A stretch of DNA of 64,000 nucleotides from contig CAWFXP010000009.1 of NCBI GenBank assembly GCA_963819905.1, forward strand, positions 833,048-897,047, written 5' to 3'. Numbering within the stretch: position 1 is the stretch's first letter; each line of letters opens with the position of its first letter. The translations under genes were made by a program, and so were the position numbers. Under the pieces are notes generated by a model. It had not been told where the DNA came from. It searched no databases and worked only from the letters and a program-made list of their open reading frames with translations. This document shows positions 17,140 through 25,373 of the stretch, piece by piece. The DNA is from CAWCQC01 sp963819905. Its GTDB lineage: Bacteria; Actinomycetota; Thermoleophilia; Gaiellales; Gaiellaceae.

Positions 17140-18406
17140 CTACGGGCTACCGACAGACCCCGTCGGGTCGCGCGGCTCGAGATCCTCCCGGATCCAGCCG
17201 GCTCCCGATCCGGCCCGGGTGCCGATCGCGGAGATCTTGAAGGCGTGTCCCGCCGGGTCGCGGAGCTCGACGTACAGGCCGTCTGCATCCGCGCCTGCGC
17301 CGTCCACGAGGGTGCTCAAGGCGGCGAAGAAGACGGTCGCATCGTCGCGCAGGAACCGCTCGGGGTCGGACACCGTGACGATCACGACCGGCGCGGGCCC
17401 GAGCGGGCGGAGCATCACCAGGGAGTCGAGCCGCACTCCGGCGTCCGTGACTGCGGCCGTGACCGTCTCCCGGATCACGGCGGCGCTCGGAGCGGTGGCC
17501 GGCGCGGGGCCGTCCGCCGCGCGGCGCTCGTGACGCTCCGGCGGAGTGTCGACGTGGAGGGCGTAGCCGGCCAGGCGGGAGAGGCTGTGGTCCCGGAACG
17601 CGCCGACGGCGAGCAGGCCCTGCCAGGCAGGCAGCACGGCATCCGCAGCCGAGCCGGCCGCGACGCGTACGCGCAGCCAGGTCCCGTTCCGCGGTCGCCA
17701 TGCCCTGGGTGGCTTCGCGATCCGGATCGTGGGTGCGTAGGAGGCGGTCAGGCGATCGAGGGTCGAGGTCAGGACGGCGCGCTGCGAGCGGGTGCCGCCG
17801 TGGACGAGCTGGGGGCGAAACTCGCGCGGGCACACGAACCGCTTCGCGGTGGCCGGCACGATCGCCGCCTCGCTTCCCTCCTCGACGAGCAATCCAAGCG
17901 ACTGATGGGAGTCGCCCGAGAGGCCTTCCGGGGTGGCGAAGCGGAAGAACACGTCGAGCCCGTAGGCGCCTTCGGGTAGATCAGCGGGCCAGGTGGCTCC
18001 GCTTTGCTCGAGGGTGAAGCTCGCGACCTCTCGGTTGCAGCCGAGACGGGAGACGCTCACCGTTGCCGGCTCCGTGAAATCGCCGTCGGACAACACGAAG
18101 GCCAGGCCGGCCGAGCGCTCGCTGACCGTAAGCCGCTCCGGATACGGTCGCAGCGTGTCGACGCAGATCGCGACGCCCTCGCCCGTCTCGTCGACGGACG
18201 AAACGCAGCTCGAGCCGCGCATCGCATCCTGCCGTCCAGCGGGCGAGACGAGCTGGAGCAGTGGCGCGCGGAGCCGTTCGATGTTCCGGGCGCCCACCGG
18301 CCGTAGGCGAGGTGGGGTCGACATCGATCCGCCCTGTGTCGATCGTCGCACCCACGCCGCCGAGGACGAGTGCCACCGCGGCGGCGAGGAGAGGGAGAAA
18401 CGTCAT
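17140..18406 (-). CDS. Putative exported protein of unknown function (one frame break)
   Basis: The main frame runs from about 18351 to the TAG at 17140. It encodes a roughly 390-residue beta-rich protein with scattered cysteines (SSCVSSVDETGEGVAICVDT; SRLGCNREVASFTL; KRFVCPREF). An in-line signal peptide, MTFLPLLAAAVALVLGGVGA, starts at ATG 18406 but in a frame displaced by one base; the combined length is 3n+1. A +1 insertion around 18290-18330 would join them. Otherwise translation would start at an internal ATG and the protein would be cytoplasmic. I recognise no family. A similarly unknown lipoprotein gene is divergent from it. Confidence 0.6.
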
Positions 18407-18536
18407 CGACCGCTTGGACCGGCATCGGCTCGAGAAGTTCCGGGCCGACGAGCCTCTCATTTCGATCTCACGGACATCTCATGGAGCGCTCACGTCCGCC
18501 TCCTACGGTTGCTTCGATCCAACGCAAGGAGGAGCG

Positions 18537-19274
18537 ATGCGTTCGACACTCATGATCATCGTCGCCGTCGTGCTCGTCACACTGGCCGCTGCGTGCGGCT
18601 CCGGCACCCCCAGCGGCTCGACGGTGGTCCTTCCACAGGGCGGCGAACCGGTCAAGCTCGACACGGCGCAGTTCACGTCGGAGATCACCAACCCATACTG
18701 GCCGATGGCACCCGGCAATCGTTGGGTGTATGCGGAGAGCGACGGGCAGGGCCCCGAGAAGCGCGTCGAGGTCACTGTGCTCGATCGAACCGCGACGATC
18801 CTCGGAATCGAGGCGGTCGTCGTTCACGACGTCGTGACGCAGGGCGGTGACCTCGTCGAGGACACTTACGACTGGTACGCACAGGATGCGAAGGGCAACG
18901 TCTGGTACCTCGGCGAGGACACCAAAGAGTACGAGAACGCCAAGGTCGTGAGCACGGAAGGCTCCTGGAAGGCCGGGGTCGACGGGGCGCAGCCGGGCAT
19001 CATCATGCCGGCGGAGCCGACGTCCGGGACGGCGTTCCGGCAGGAGTACTACGCTGGGCAGGCCGAGGATCGCGCCAGGATCCTCAGCGTCCGCGAGCGC
19101 GCCGAGGTGCCGTTCGGCACGTTCGGCTCGGTCGTGATGACGAAGGACACGACCCCACTGAAGCCGTCGGTCCTCGAGTACAAGTTCTACGCGAAGGGCG
19201 TCGGACCCGTTCTCGTGCTCGGTGTGTCCGGCGGGTCGAGCCGGGAGGAGCTCGTGAGCTTCGAGCGCGCGTGA
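18537..19274 (+). CDS. Putative lipoprotein of unknown function
   Basis: 245 residues from ATG 18537, with a strong AAGGAGGAG ribosome-binding site. A short N-terminal helix ends in a lipobox, VTLAAACGSG, so the Cys at about position 20 would be lipidated after signal peptidase II cleavage. The mature domain is beta-rich with many Trp/Tyr residues (NPYWPMAPGNRWVYAESDG; DTYDWYAQDAKGNVWYLGED), in a pattern of repeated strands. Members of this kind are common in soil actinobacteria and uncharacterised. It lies alone between an exported-protein gene on the other strand and rnpB. Confidence 0.75.
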   Translation: MRSTLMIIVAVVLVTLAAACGSGTPSGSTVVLPQGGEPVKLDTAQFTSEITNPYWPMAPGNRWVYAESDGQGPEKRVEVTVLDRTATILGIEAVVVHDVVTQGGDLVEDTYDWYAQDAKGNVWYLGEDTKEYENAKVVSTEGSWKAGVDGAQPGIIMPAEPTSGTAFRQEYYAGQAEDRARILSVRERAEVPFGTFGSVVMTKDTTPLKPSVLEYKFYAKGVGPVLVLGVSGGSSREELVSFERA

Positions 19275-19303
19275 GGTCACCACTCGAGGCGGAGTAGAAT
19301 GGG

Positions 19304-19660
<357 letters not shown>

Positions 19661-19688
19661 GGAAGACCCCGCGAATGTGGGGTCTTCC
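19661..19688 (+). terminator. Hairpin terminator of rnpB
   Basis: GGAAGACCCC (19661-19670) pairs perfectly with GGGGTCTTCC (19679-19688) around an 8-base loop, immediately after the RNase P RNA. A clear T-tract is missing, as is common in high-GC actinobacteria. Confidence 0.75.
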
Positions 19689-19735
19689 TATGTCTGCGAC
19701 CGGTGCCGGGCCGATGACGTGGCCGAGCCGCGCCG

Positions 19736-19763
19736 TTGACATATTCCCATATCGGTATATAAT
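19736..19763 (+). promoter_or_regulatory. Consensus promoter of the ArsR/AHSA1 operon, leaderless
   Basis: TTGACA (19736-19741) and TATAAT (19758-19763) are exact matches to the housekeeping -35 and -10 elements with a 16-base spacer. The expected transcription start, 6-7 bases beyond the -10, coincides with the GTG start codon at 19770. The message is therefore probably leaderless. The AT-rich spacer (ATATTCCCATATCGGTATAT) stands out in this GC-rich genome and may also be the ArsR operator. Confidence 0.8.
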
Positions 19764-19769
19764 CTCGGC

Positions 19770-20123
19770 GTGGCGAGAATCGCGACGACGGCAGATGCGT
19801 TCAACGCGGTGGCCGAGCCCCGGCGCCGGCAGATCCTCGACGCCCTCGTCGGCGGTGAGCTGGCGGTGAACGACCTTGTGGACCGGCTCGAGCTGGCTCA
19901 GCCGCAGGTGTCCAAGCACCTGCGTGTGCTGCGAGAGGTGGGGGCGGTCGAGGCGCGGAACGAAGGACGGCGGCGGCTCTACCGGGTGAACGGCCAAGCG
20001 CTCAAGCCCATCCACGACTGGGTGAAGGGCTACGAGCGCGCGTGGTCGGAACGATTCGAGCAGCTGGACGTCGTGTTGGAGGACCTCAAGGGAAAGGAGA
20101 AGGGAGATGGCGGTGACGAGTAG
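19770..20123 (+). CDS. ArsR-family transcriptional repressor
   Basis: A 117-residue winged-helix repressor starting at GTG 19770. The N-terminal AEPRRRQILDALVGGELAVN helix pair, the recognition helix in LAQPQVSKHLRVLREVGAVE and the wing NEGRRRLYRVNG are typical of the ArsR subgroup paired with SRPBCC proteins. No metal-binding Cys cluster is present, so it probably responds to something other than arsenic-type metals. It shares a promoter and a 17-base overlap with the AHSA1-family gene, the usual pairing of this subgroup. Confidence 0.9.
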   Translation: MARIATTADAFNAVAEPRRRQILDALVGGELAVNDLVDRLELAQPQVSKHLRVLREVGAVEARNEGRRRLYRVNGQALKPIHDWVKGYERAWSERFEQLDVVLEDLKGKEKGDGGDE

Positions 20124-20604
20124 CGGAACGGCGAAGGTGACGCTGCCGACGGACGAGCAGATCCTGATCACGCGGGAGTTCGACGCGCCGAAGCACCTGG
20201 TCTACCAGGCGTGGACAACGCCCGAGCTCGTCAAGCGCTGGTGGAACGCCAAGCGCGGCGAGGTGACGATCGCCGAGATCGACCTGCGGGTCGGCGGCAG
20301 CTGGCGCTACCTGATGGTGACGGAGGACGGCTTCGAGGTCGGCTTCCACGGCGAGTATCGCGAGATCGTCCCGAACGAGCGGATCGTCTCCACGGAGATC
20401 TACGAGGGCGTGCCGGAAGGAGAGGCGACGGAGGGGACGTTGAACACCGTGACGTTTGCCGAGCTGGGCGGGCGCACCGCGGTCACGATCCTCGTGCAGG
20501 CGCCGAGCCGGGAGATTCGGGACGCGATCATCGAGTCCGGGATGGAAGCCGGCTTGCAGGACGCGCTGGATCTCCTCGAGGAGGTCGCGGTCTCGCTTCG
20601 TTGA
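20107..20604 (+). CDS. SRPBCC / AHSA1-family protein
   Basis: A 165-residue START-like helix-grip protein. The signature opening ITREFDAPKHLVYQAWTTPE is followed by KRWWNAKRGE, DLRVGGSWRYLMV and a C-terminal long helix (SGMEAGLQDALDLLEEVAVS). These proteins bind hydrophobic ligands in a cup; the family includes Hsp90-activator-like domains. The gene overlaps the ArsR-type repressor gene by 17 bases, so the pair likely forms a small ligand-responsive unit. The ligand is unknown. Confidence 0.88.
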   Translation: MAVTSSGTAKVTLPTDEQILITREFDAPKHLVYQAWTTPELVKRWWNAKRGEVTIAEIDLRVGGSWRYLMVTEDGFEVGFHGEYREIVPNERIVSTEIYEGVPEGEATEGTLNTVTFAELGGRTAVTILVQAPSREIRDAIIESGMEAGLQDALDLLEEVAVSLR

Positions 20605-20614
20605 GGAACGAGGG

Positions 20615-20651
20615 GCCCGCGGCTCGACGCCTTCGGCGTGGAGCCGCGGGC
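20615..20651. terminator. Bidirectional hairpin between convergent genes
   Basis: GCCCGCGGCTC (20615-20625) pairs with GAGCCGCGGGC (20641-20651), and the loop itself contains ACGCC-TTC-GGCGT, giving a nearly continuous long stem. It lies between the AHSA1 gene and the converging DHFR-like gene and can serve both. Confidence 0.7.
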
Positions 20652-20661
20652 TCGATGCCTC

Positions 20662-21231
20662 CTACTGTGCGGCCCGCTCGTAGACCAGGACGAGCACGCC
20701 GTCCGGTCCCACCGGCTTCGCCTCCGAGAGCTGCCAATCCGTCTTCTCGCTCGTCTGGCCGAACAGGCGCCGCCCGGTGCCGAGCACGACCGGGAAGACC
20801 ATCAGGTGCAGCTCGTCGACGAGGTCGGCGTCGATCAGCGCCTGCACGAGCCGGAGGCTCCCCGGCACCTGGATGATGCCGTCGATCTCCTCCTTGAGCT
20901 TCGAGGTCTCCTCTACGGCATCCCCGTTGAGGACGGTCGTGTTGTTCCACTCAGGGTCCCCGAGGGTGGAAGACACGACGTACTTCGACATGCTGTTGAA
21001 CTTGTCCGCGAACTCACCTTCCCGCGAGGGCCATGCGCCGGCGAAGCTCTCGTAGGTGACCCGGCCGAGCAAGAGGGCCTCGGTCTCCAGCGTCTCCTGG
21101 AGCTTGAACTCGTTCCCGTCGTCCCCGCGGTCGAAGGCGAAACTCCAACCGGGGTATTTGAAATCCTCTCCGCCGGGCGCCTGCATGACGCCGTCGAGCG
21201 ACAGGAACTCCGTCACCACCAACTTGCCCAT
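20662..21231 (-). CDS. Dihydrofolate-reductase-like (RibD C-terminal domain) protein
   Basis: 189 residues from ATG 21231, chosen because GGAGGGG lies just upstream and the conserved opening GKLVVTEFLSLDGVMQAPGG starts there. Further family motifs are LLGRVTYESFAGAWPSR, KYVVSSTL, IQVPGSLRLVQALIDADLVD, ELHLMVFPVVLGTGRRLFG. The fold binds NADPH; characterised relatives are the reductase part of riboflavin biosynthesis and DHFR, but this stand-alone YyaP/YwjB-like group is of unknown substrate. It is convergent with the ArsR/AHSA1 pair, with a strong hairpin between. Confidence 0.87.
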   Translation of the reverse strand: MGKLVVTEFLSLDGVMQAPGGEDFKYPGWSFAFDRGDDGNEFKLQETLETEALLLGRVTYESFAGAWPSREGEFADKFNSMSKYVVSSTLGDPEWNNTTVLNGDAVEETSKLKEEIDGIIQVPGSLRLVQALIDADLVDELHLMVFPVVLGTGRRLFGQTSEKTDWQLSEAKPVGPDGVLVLVYERAAQ

Positions 21232-21698
21232 CTCGCCCCTCCTTTTCCGTTCGCTGTTGCTGACGAAGACCGACAAGCGGTCGGGAACTCATCGCCCGTG
21301 GCTTCGGCGGCCGCGGTGGGGCGAAGCCTACGTAGGCAGGATCGTGAGCCGGCTGGCGCCGCCTTCACGTGGAGGGCGGTAGCCGGTCTTCCGAGGCGAG
21401 TCTGACGCAGCCGGCGCGGGAGTGAGCCGGACGGCTCAGGCCCGCGTCAGCTCGCGCGGAAGGTCGAAGCCGATCCGGTCGACCGAGCGGGCGGAGCCTG
21501 CGAGCACGACCACCTCCGTCGCTGCCGGGATCGAGAAGCCCACGAAGCTTCGCAACCCGCCGGTGCCGCGTGGTGCCAGTGCACGGGTGGGCGGTCTCTG
21601 TGTGGGAAGAGAAGCCACCCGAGGCACTGCGCCACCCCGCCGCGCCGCGCGCGCGGCTCGTGGGTGAGGGCGGCGGCCAATTTCCGATTAGTCATCGT
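21232..21698. other. Intergenic stretch with no supported gene
   Basis: About 470 bases between the DHFR-like gene and the first SDR. A short minus-strand reading frame (21436-21627) ends in a plausible peptide (SVDRIGFDLPRELTRA) and might be the remnant of a decayed gene. It has no ribosome-binding site and no recognisable domain, so it is not called. Confidence 0.4.
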
Positions 21699-22469
21699 CT
21701 AGCCTCCCCAGATGCCGCTGGTCAGACCGCCGTCGACGACCAATGCCTCGCCGGTTACCCACGCGGCCTCGTCCGAGGCGAGGTAGACGAAGGCGTCGGC
21801 GATATCGCGCGGGGTGCCCATTCGACCGAGCGGATGGAGGCCGACGGCGAGCCTCCGGGCCTCGTCGGGGTCGGGCTGGTCGGCGAAGTAGCCCTCGATC
21901 ATCGGCGTCTGCGTGAAGCCTGGACAGACGCAGTTGGCGCGGATGCCGGCCCTGGCTCCGTCGAGCGCCAGGCACTTGGTCAGCATGATGACGCCCGCCT
22001 TCGACGCGCAGTAGGCGGCATCTGCTGGGATGGCCCAGAGACCGGCGATCGACGCGGTCGAGAGGATCACGCCGCCGCCCCGGGCGACGAGATGCGGCCA
22101 GGTGGCCTTCGCGACGAGGTACACGCTCTTCAGGTTGGTGTCGAGCTCGCGATCCCAGTCGCCGTCGTCCAGCTCGTGTGCCGCGCCCACGATCGTCACG
22201 CCGGCGTTGTTGACGACGACGTCCAGGCCGCCGTATCGCTCGGCCGTTGCCTGGATCCCGTCGTCGATGGAAGCGGGGGAAGTCACGTCGAGCTCGAGCC
22301 CGAGCGCCGCCGCGCCGATGGTCTCGGCGGTCTCGGCGGCCGTGTCGCCGCGCAGGTCTGCAGCGGCGACGAGTGCCCCTTCCTCTGCGAACCTGCGAGC
22401 CGTCTCCTGCCCGATCCCCGAGCCTGCGCCCGTGATCAGCGCGACCTTCCCGTCGAGACGTCCAGGCAT
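21699..22469 (-). CDS. Short-chain dehydrogenase/reductase
   Basis: 256 residues from ATG 22469 (an ATG at 22481 is also possible). It is a classical SDR: cofactor loop ALITGAGSGIGQETA, NNAG (VVVNNAGVTIVG), catalytic Ser in ILSTASIAGLW and Tyr-x3-Lys in AAYCASKAGVIM, then NCVCPGFTQTPM. The acidic residue after strand 2 (AAADLRG) suggests NAD preference. Its closest relative here is the SDR on the other strand at 22742, with the same ANCVCPGF and VVDGGL-SGI-GG ending. The two are divergent paralogues with a small ORF between them. The substrate is not predictable. Confidence 0.9.
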   Translation of the reverse strand: MPGRLDGKVALITGAGSGIGQETARRFAEEGALVAAADLRGDTAAETAETIGAAALGLELDVTSPASIDDGIQATAERYGGLDVVVNNAGVTIVGAAHELDDGDWDRELDTNLKSVYLVAKATWPHLVARGGGVILSTASIAGLWAIPADAAYCASKAGVIMLTKCLALDGARAGIRANCVCPGFTQTPMIEGYFADQPDPDEARRLAVGLHPLGRMGTPRDIADAFVYLASDEAAWVTGEALVVDGGLTSGIWGG

Positions 22470-22569
22470 CGGCGCGATCATCGCGTCTCGGCGCGGGCCG
22501 GGCAAGCGCGACCGAATCGGACACTTGCGGGGCCTCCGCGCTTCGCAACCATGGCCGTTGGAGGGGAGG

Positions 22570-22704
22570 ATGAAGCGGAAGAAGACGCCTGAGGAGCGGG
22601 CTGCCGAGCTCGAACGCCGTGCCGATCTCGACCGCCGGCTGCTCGAGATGATCGAGAAGTACAAGCGGCTCAACGCGGAGCGCCGGGCCGCGGCCGGCGA
22701 GTAG
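22570..22704 (+). CDS. Small highly charged helical protein
   Basis: A 44-residue frame from ATG 22570 preceded by GGAGGGGAGG. The sequence opens MKRKKTPEERAAELERRADL and continues as Lys/Arg/Glu heptads (LLEMIEKYKRLNAERRAA), so it should be one long alpha helix or coiled coil. It lies between two divergent SDR genes. Codon composition and the strong ribosome-binding site favour a real gene, but no family is recognised. Confidence 0.5.
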   Translation: MKRKKTPEERAAELERRADLDRRLLEMIEKYKRLNAERRAAAGE

Positions 22705-22741
22705 GTCGACTGCTCCCGAGCCGGGGCCGGCGTCTGCGACG

Positions 22742-23473
22742 ATGCGCGGCGTGAGCCGCCTCCATGGGAAGCGGGCGCTCGTCACCGGCGGCGCGTCAGG
22801 GATCGGCGCCGCGATCGTGGCCCGCTATCGGGAAGAGGGCGCAGCCGTGGTCGTCGCCGATCTCGACGGCGGCGACGTGCCGTGCGACGTGCGCTCGCTG
22901 GCGAGCGTCGAGACGACGGTCTCCGCGGCCGTCGATCGGCTCGGCGGGCTCGACACGCTCGTCTGCAACGCGGGGCGCCCCGTGCTGGGCGCGGCGCACG
23001 AGCTCGACGAGGACGAGTGGGACGACGGGTTGGCGACGAACCTGCGGAGCGTCTTTCTGTGCGCGAAGGCAGCCTGGCCGCATCTCGCAGCGAGCCGCGG
23101 CTCGATCGTCTCGACGGCGTCCGTGGTGGGGCTCCTGGGATCGGCCGGGCAGGCGGCCTACTGCGCGTCGAAGGCGGGTGTGGTGATGCTCACGAAGTGC
23201 CTGGCGCTCGACGGGGCCAAGGCCGGCATCCGGGCCAACTGCGTGTGTCCAGGATTCGTCGCGACGCCGATGCTCGAGCGCTTCCTCGCCGGCCAGCCGG
23301 ATCCGGCTGCCGCCCGGGAGGCCGCCACAGCGCTCCACCCCCTCGGACGGCTCGGGCGGCCCCGCGACGTAGCGGATGCGTTCGTCTACCTCGCCTCCGA
23401 CGAGGCGGCGTGGGTGACCGGACAGGCGCTCGTCGTGGACGGCGGGCTACGGAGCGGGATCCGCGGCGGCTAG
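22742..23473 (+). CDS. Short-chain dehydrogenase/reductase (paralogue of the divergent SDR)
   Basis: 243 residues starting MRGVSRLHGKRALVTGGASG. The Rossmann loop GGASGIGAAIVARYRE, an Asp after strand 2 (VVVADLDGGD, favouring NAD), NAG in VCNAGRPVLG, catalytic Ser in IVSTASVVGLLG and YCASKAGVVMLTK are all intact. The C-terminus VVDGGLRSGIRGG matches that of the divergent SDR, indicating a duplication followed by inversion. The 3' end overlaps the convergent Rrf2 gene by 27 bases. Substrate unknown. Confidence 0.9.
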   Translation: MRGVSRLHGKRALVTGGASGIGAAIVARYREEGAAVVVADLDGGDVPCDVRSLASVETTVSAAVDRLGGLDTLVCNAGRPVLGAAHELDEDEWDDGLATNLRSVFLCAKAAWPHLAASRGSIVSTASVVGLLGSAGQAAYCASKAGVVMLTKCLALDGAKAGIRANCVCPGFVATPMLERFLAGQPDPAAAREAATALHPLGRLGRPRDVADAFVYLASDEAAWVTGQALVVDGGLRSGIRGG

Positions 23474-23905
23474 GGCGGCAGGCTCGAGCCAGGGGCCGCC
23501 GGCGCGGGCGGCGAGCTCGGCGAAGGTGACGCCGCCGAGCAGCTCGATGGTTGCGTCGCGAATCTGCTCCCACGTCTCCCGCAGCGTGCAGCCGATCGTC
23601 ATCGGGCACGGCTCGGGCTCGTGGCGGGTCGCGCAGCCGATCGGGGCGAGCTGGCCCTCGAACAAGCGGACGACGCGTTCGAGGGTGATGTCCTCCGGCT
23701 TGCGATTGAGCCGGTAGCCGCCGCGCCGTCCCCGCTCGGAGCGAACGATCCCGGCGCTACGCACGACCGGCATGACCTGCTCCAGCACGGATCGCGGGGT
23801 CGCCGTGCGGGTCGCGATCTCCTCGAGCGTCAGCGGGCGACCGTCCGCGAGGGTCAGCGCGAGCACCGCCCGCGTGGCGTAGTCGGTTCGGCGGGATACC
23901 CACAT
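23447..23905 (-). CDS. Rrf2-family, probable Fe-S transcriptional regulator
   Basis: 152 residues from ATG 23905. A winged-helix N-terminus (SRRTDYATRAVLALTLADGR, then LEEIATRTATPRSVLEQVM) and wing (SERGRRGGYRLNRKPEDITL) are followed by three cysteines, C-x8-C-x5-C, in CATRHEPEPCPMTIGC. That arrangement resembles the cluster ligands of IscR/NsrR-type members. Divergent from a TauE-type sulfite exporter remnant with an inverted repeat between, it probably regulated sulfur export and itself. Fe-S versus effector-binding (CymR-like) action cannot be settled from sequence, but three well-placed Cys favour Fe-S. Confidence 0.88.
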   Translation of the reverse strand: MWVSRRTDYATRAVLALTLADGRPLTLEEIATRTATPRSVLEQVMPVVRSAGIVRSERGRRGGYRLNRKPEDITLERVVRLFEGQLAPIGCATRHEPEPCPMTIGCTLRETWEQIRDATIELLGGVTFAELAARAGGPWLEPAALAAADPAP

Positions 23906-23960
23906 CGCGCACTCCCTTGACGGTCGTCTACGGCCCAACTGCAGTGCGATCTACGCTAAC

Positions 23961-23986
23961 CCCAAAAACTTACATGTTTTATAGGG
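23961..23986. promoter_or_regulatory. Inverted repeat, probable Rrf2 operator
   Basis: AAAAC (23965-23969) and GTTTT (23976-23980) flank TTACAT, with CCC and GGG at the outer edges, in the gap between the Rrf2 gene and the divergent TauE remnant. It is strikingly AT-rich for this genome and of the size and form bound by Rrf2 dimers. Confidence 0.5.
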
Positions 23987-23996
23987 ATTTGTCCAG

Positions 23997-24513
23997 GTGG
24001 CCTCCGTGCAGACGCTGATCGTTCTCGGCGTCGTCGGCTTCTTCGCCCAGCTCGTCGACGGGGCCCTCGGGATGGCGTACGGAACGACCTCGACGACGCT
24101 CGTGCTGGCCGTCGGCCTCTCGCCGGCGGTTGCCTCGGCGACGGTGCACGCGCTGGCTGGCGAGCATCGGCTTTCTGCTCGCCCTCGGAAGTCAGGGGAT
24201 CTCCTGGACATTCCTCGCTGCGCTCCTGGTGGGCGGGATCATCGCAGCGCCGATCGCGGCGTGGCTCGTCCGCCTTCTCTCGCCGCGTCTCCCCGGAGCC
24301 TGCGTCGGCGGCATGATCGTCGTCACGAACGCCCGCACGATCATGGACGCGGCCGGCGCGAGCGGGCCGGTGCGGGCGCTCGTCTACGTGGTGCTCGGCG
24401 CGGTCTGGGTTACCGCGATCGCGCTCGTCCTCCGGGCCCACCGCCGCAACGGGGTGCCGCTGACGAGCCAGCAGTGGGTCGGCCAGCCCGCGTCGTCCGA
24501 AGCCGCCGGCTGA
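23997..24513 (+). pseudogene. TauE/SafE-type sulfite exporter, internally deleted
   Basis: The N-terminal part (GVVGFFAQLVDGALGMAYGT, then LAVGLSPAVASATVHA) and the C-terminal part (SIGFLLALGSQGISWTFLAA, then LVGGIIAAPIAAWLVR) are both clear TauE/SafE segments. In full-length proteins of about 300 residues, roughly 130-150 residues lie between them. Here they are joined near 24160 and in different frames, so the middle membrane helices are missing. Total remaining length is about 172 codons. Only a true deletion or an assembly collapse explains this; the frame shift alone could be error. Confidence 0.75.
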
Positions 24514-25371
24514 TCAGGCCGCTCCCCCTTCCTCCGGCACCGCGAGAACGTGGGCGCCCGACCGAGCCGCCGCCGGAGACACGGAGCCTTCGAGCACGCT
24601 GAGCGCGTATCCCGCGCCTTCCAGGATCGAGAGGAAACCCCGGCCGGTCTGGTGCAGCTCGACGATCACGATGGGCCGGTGCTCGTCAAGCGTTCTCGCC
24701 ATTCCCAGCAGGACCGCAGCCTCGTGACCCTCGACGTCGACCTTGACGGCGCCCGGTACGAGCTCGGGATGCTCGGCGACGAAGGCGTCGACGGAGGTCA
24801 CCTCGACCCGGACCGGCTTCCCTGACGGTGTCAGGTCGCCGTTTACGAGGTGCGCGGTCGCCGGGTTCTGCGCGTCGAGCACGCCCTCGCCGGGGGAGCT
24901 CGAGACCGCCTTCTGTATCAACAGGACGTTCCGGAGACCGTTCAGGCGGAGGTTGCGCTGCACGGCGGCGAAGCTCGCCGGCTCGGGCTCGAAGGCCGCG
25001 ACGAGCCCCGAGTCGCCGACGAGATGCGCGCCGAGGACGGTGAAGAAGCCGACGCTCGCTCCGATGTCGAAGAACACGCCTCCGGGCCGCAGGCACTGTC
25101 GCAGCGCGCGCTGGACCTCGGGCTCGACCTTGCCGGTGATCCAGGAGAGCGACTGGGCGTCGGCGTACAGCGACAGCCCAGAGGCCTCCCCGCGTCGGAT
25201 AGTGACCGGCTCCCCGTGGAGCGGGTACGTGAGAATCGAGACGGTTTTCGCGATCACCCGGGCGAAGCGGTGCGTGCGCAGCGTTCCCGTGACGGGGCCG
25301 GGCACCGCGTCGAGGAGGGTAAGGATGAGTCGCCGGAGCGCCGGCCTCGTGGGGGAGGCGGTGCTCGTCAC
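24514..25371 (-). CDS. FkbM-family methyltransferase
   Basis: 285 residues. The SAM-binding motif I is VFFDIGASVGFFTVLGA, followed by an acidic strand (AAFEPEPASFAAVQRNLRLN), the FkbM hallmark VKVDVEGHEAAVLLGM and a C-terminal VIVELHQ. Such enzymes O-methylate sugars or glycolipids. The N-terminal 70 residues form a helical extension common in the family. It is the last gene of the minus-strand glycan operon, and its stop abuts the TauE remnant without overlap. The preceding glycosyltransferase ends 2 bases upstream of its start region, so it is likely co-expressed. Confidence 0.88.
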   Translation of the reverse strand: MTSTASPTRPALRRLILTLLDAVPGPVTGTLRTHRFARVIAKTVSILTYPLHGEPVTIRRGEASGLSLYADAQSLSWITGKVEPEVQRALRQCLRPGGVFFDIGASVGFFTVLGAHLVGDSGLVAAFEPEPASFAAVQRNLRLNGLRNVLLIQKAVSSSPGEGVLDAQNPATAHLVNGDLTPSGKPVRVEVTSVDAFVAEHPELVPGAVKVDVEGHEAAVLLGMARTLDEHRPIVIVELHQTGRGFLSILEGAGYALSVLEGSVSPAAARSGAHVLAVPEEGGAA

Positions 25372-25373
25372 GG

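Noticed and set aside
21436..21627. 63-residue minus-strand frame upstream of the DHFR-like gene
   Set aside because: No ribosome-binding site, no recognised domain and a Pro/Arg-rich start; at most a gene remnant.
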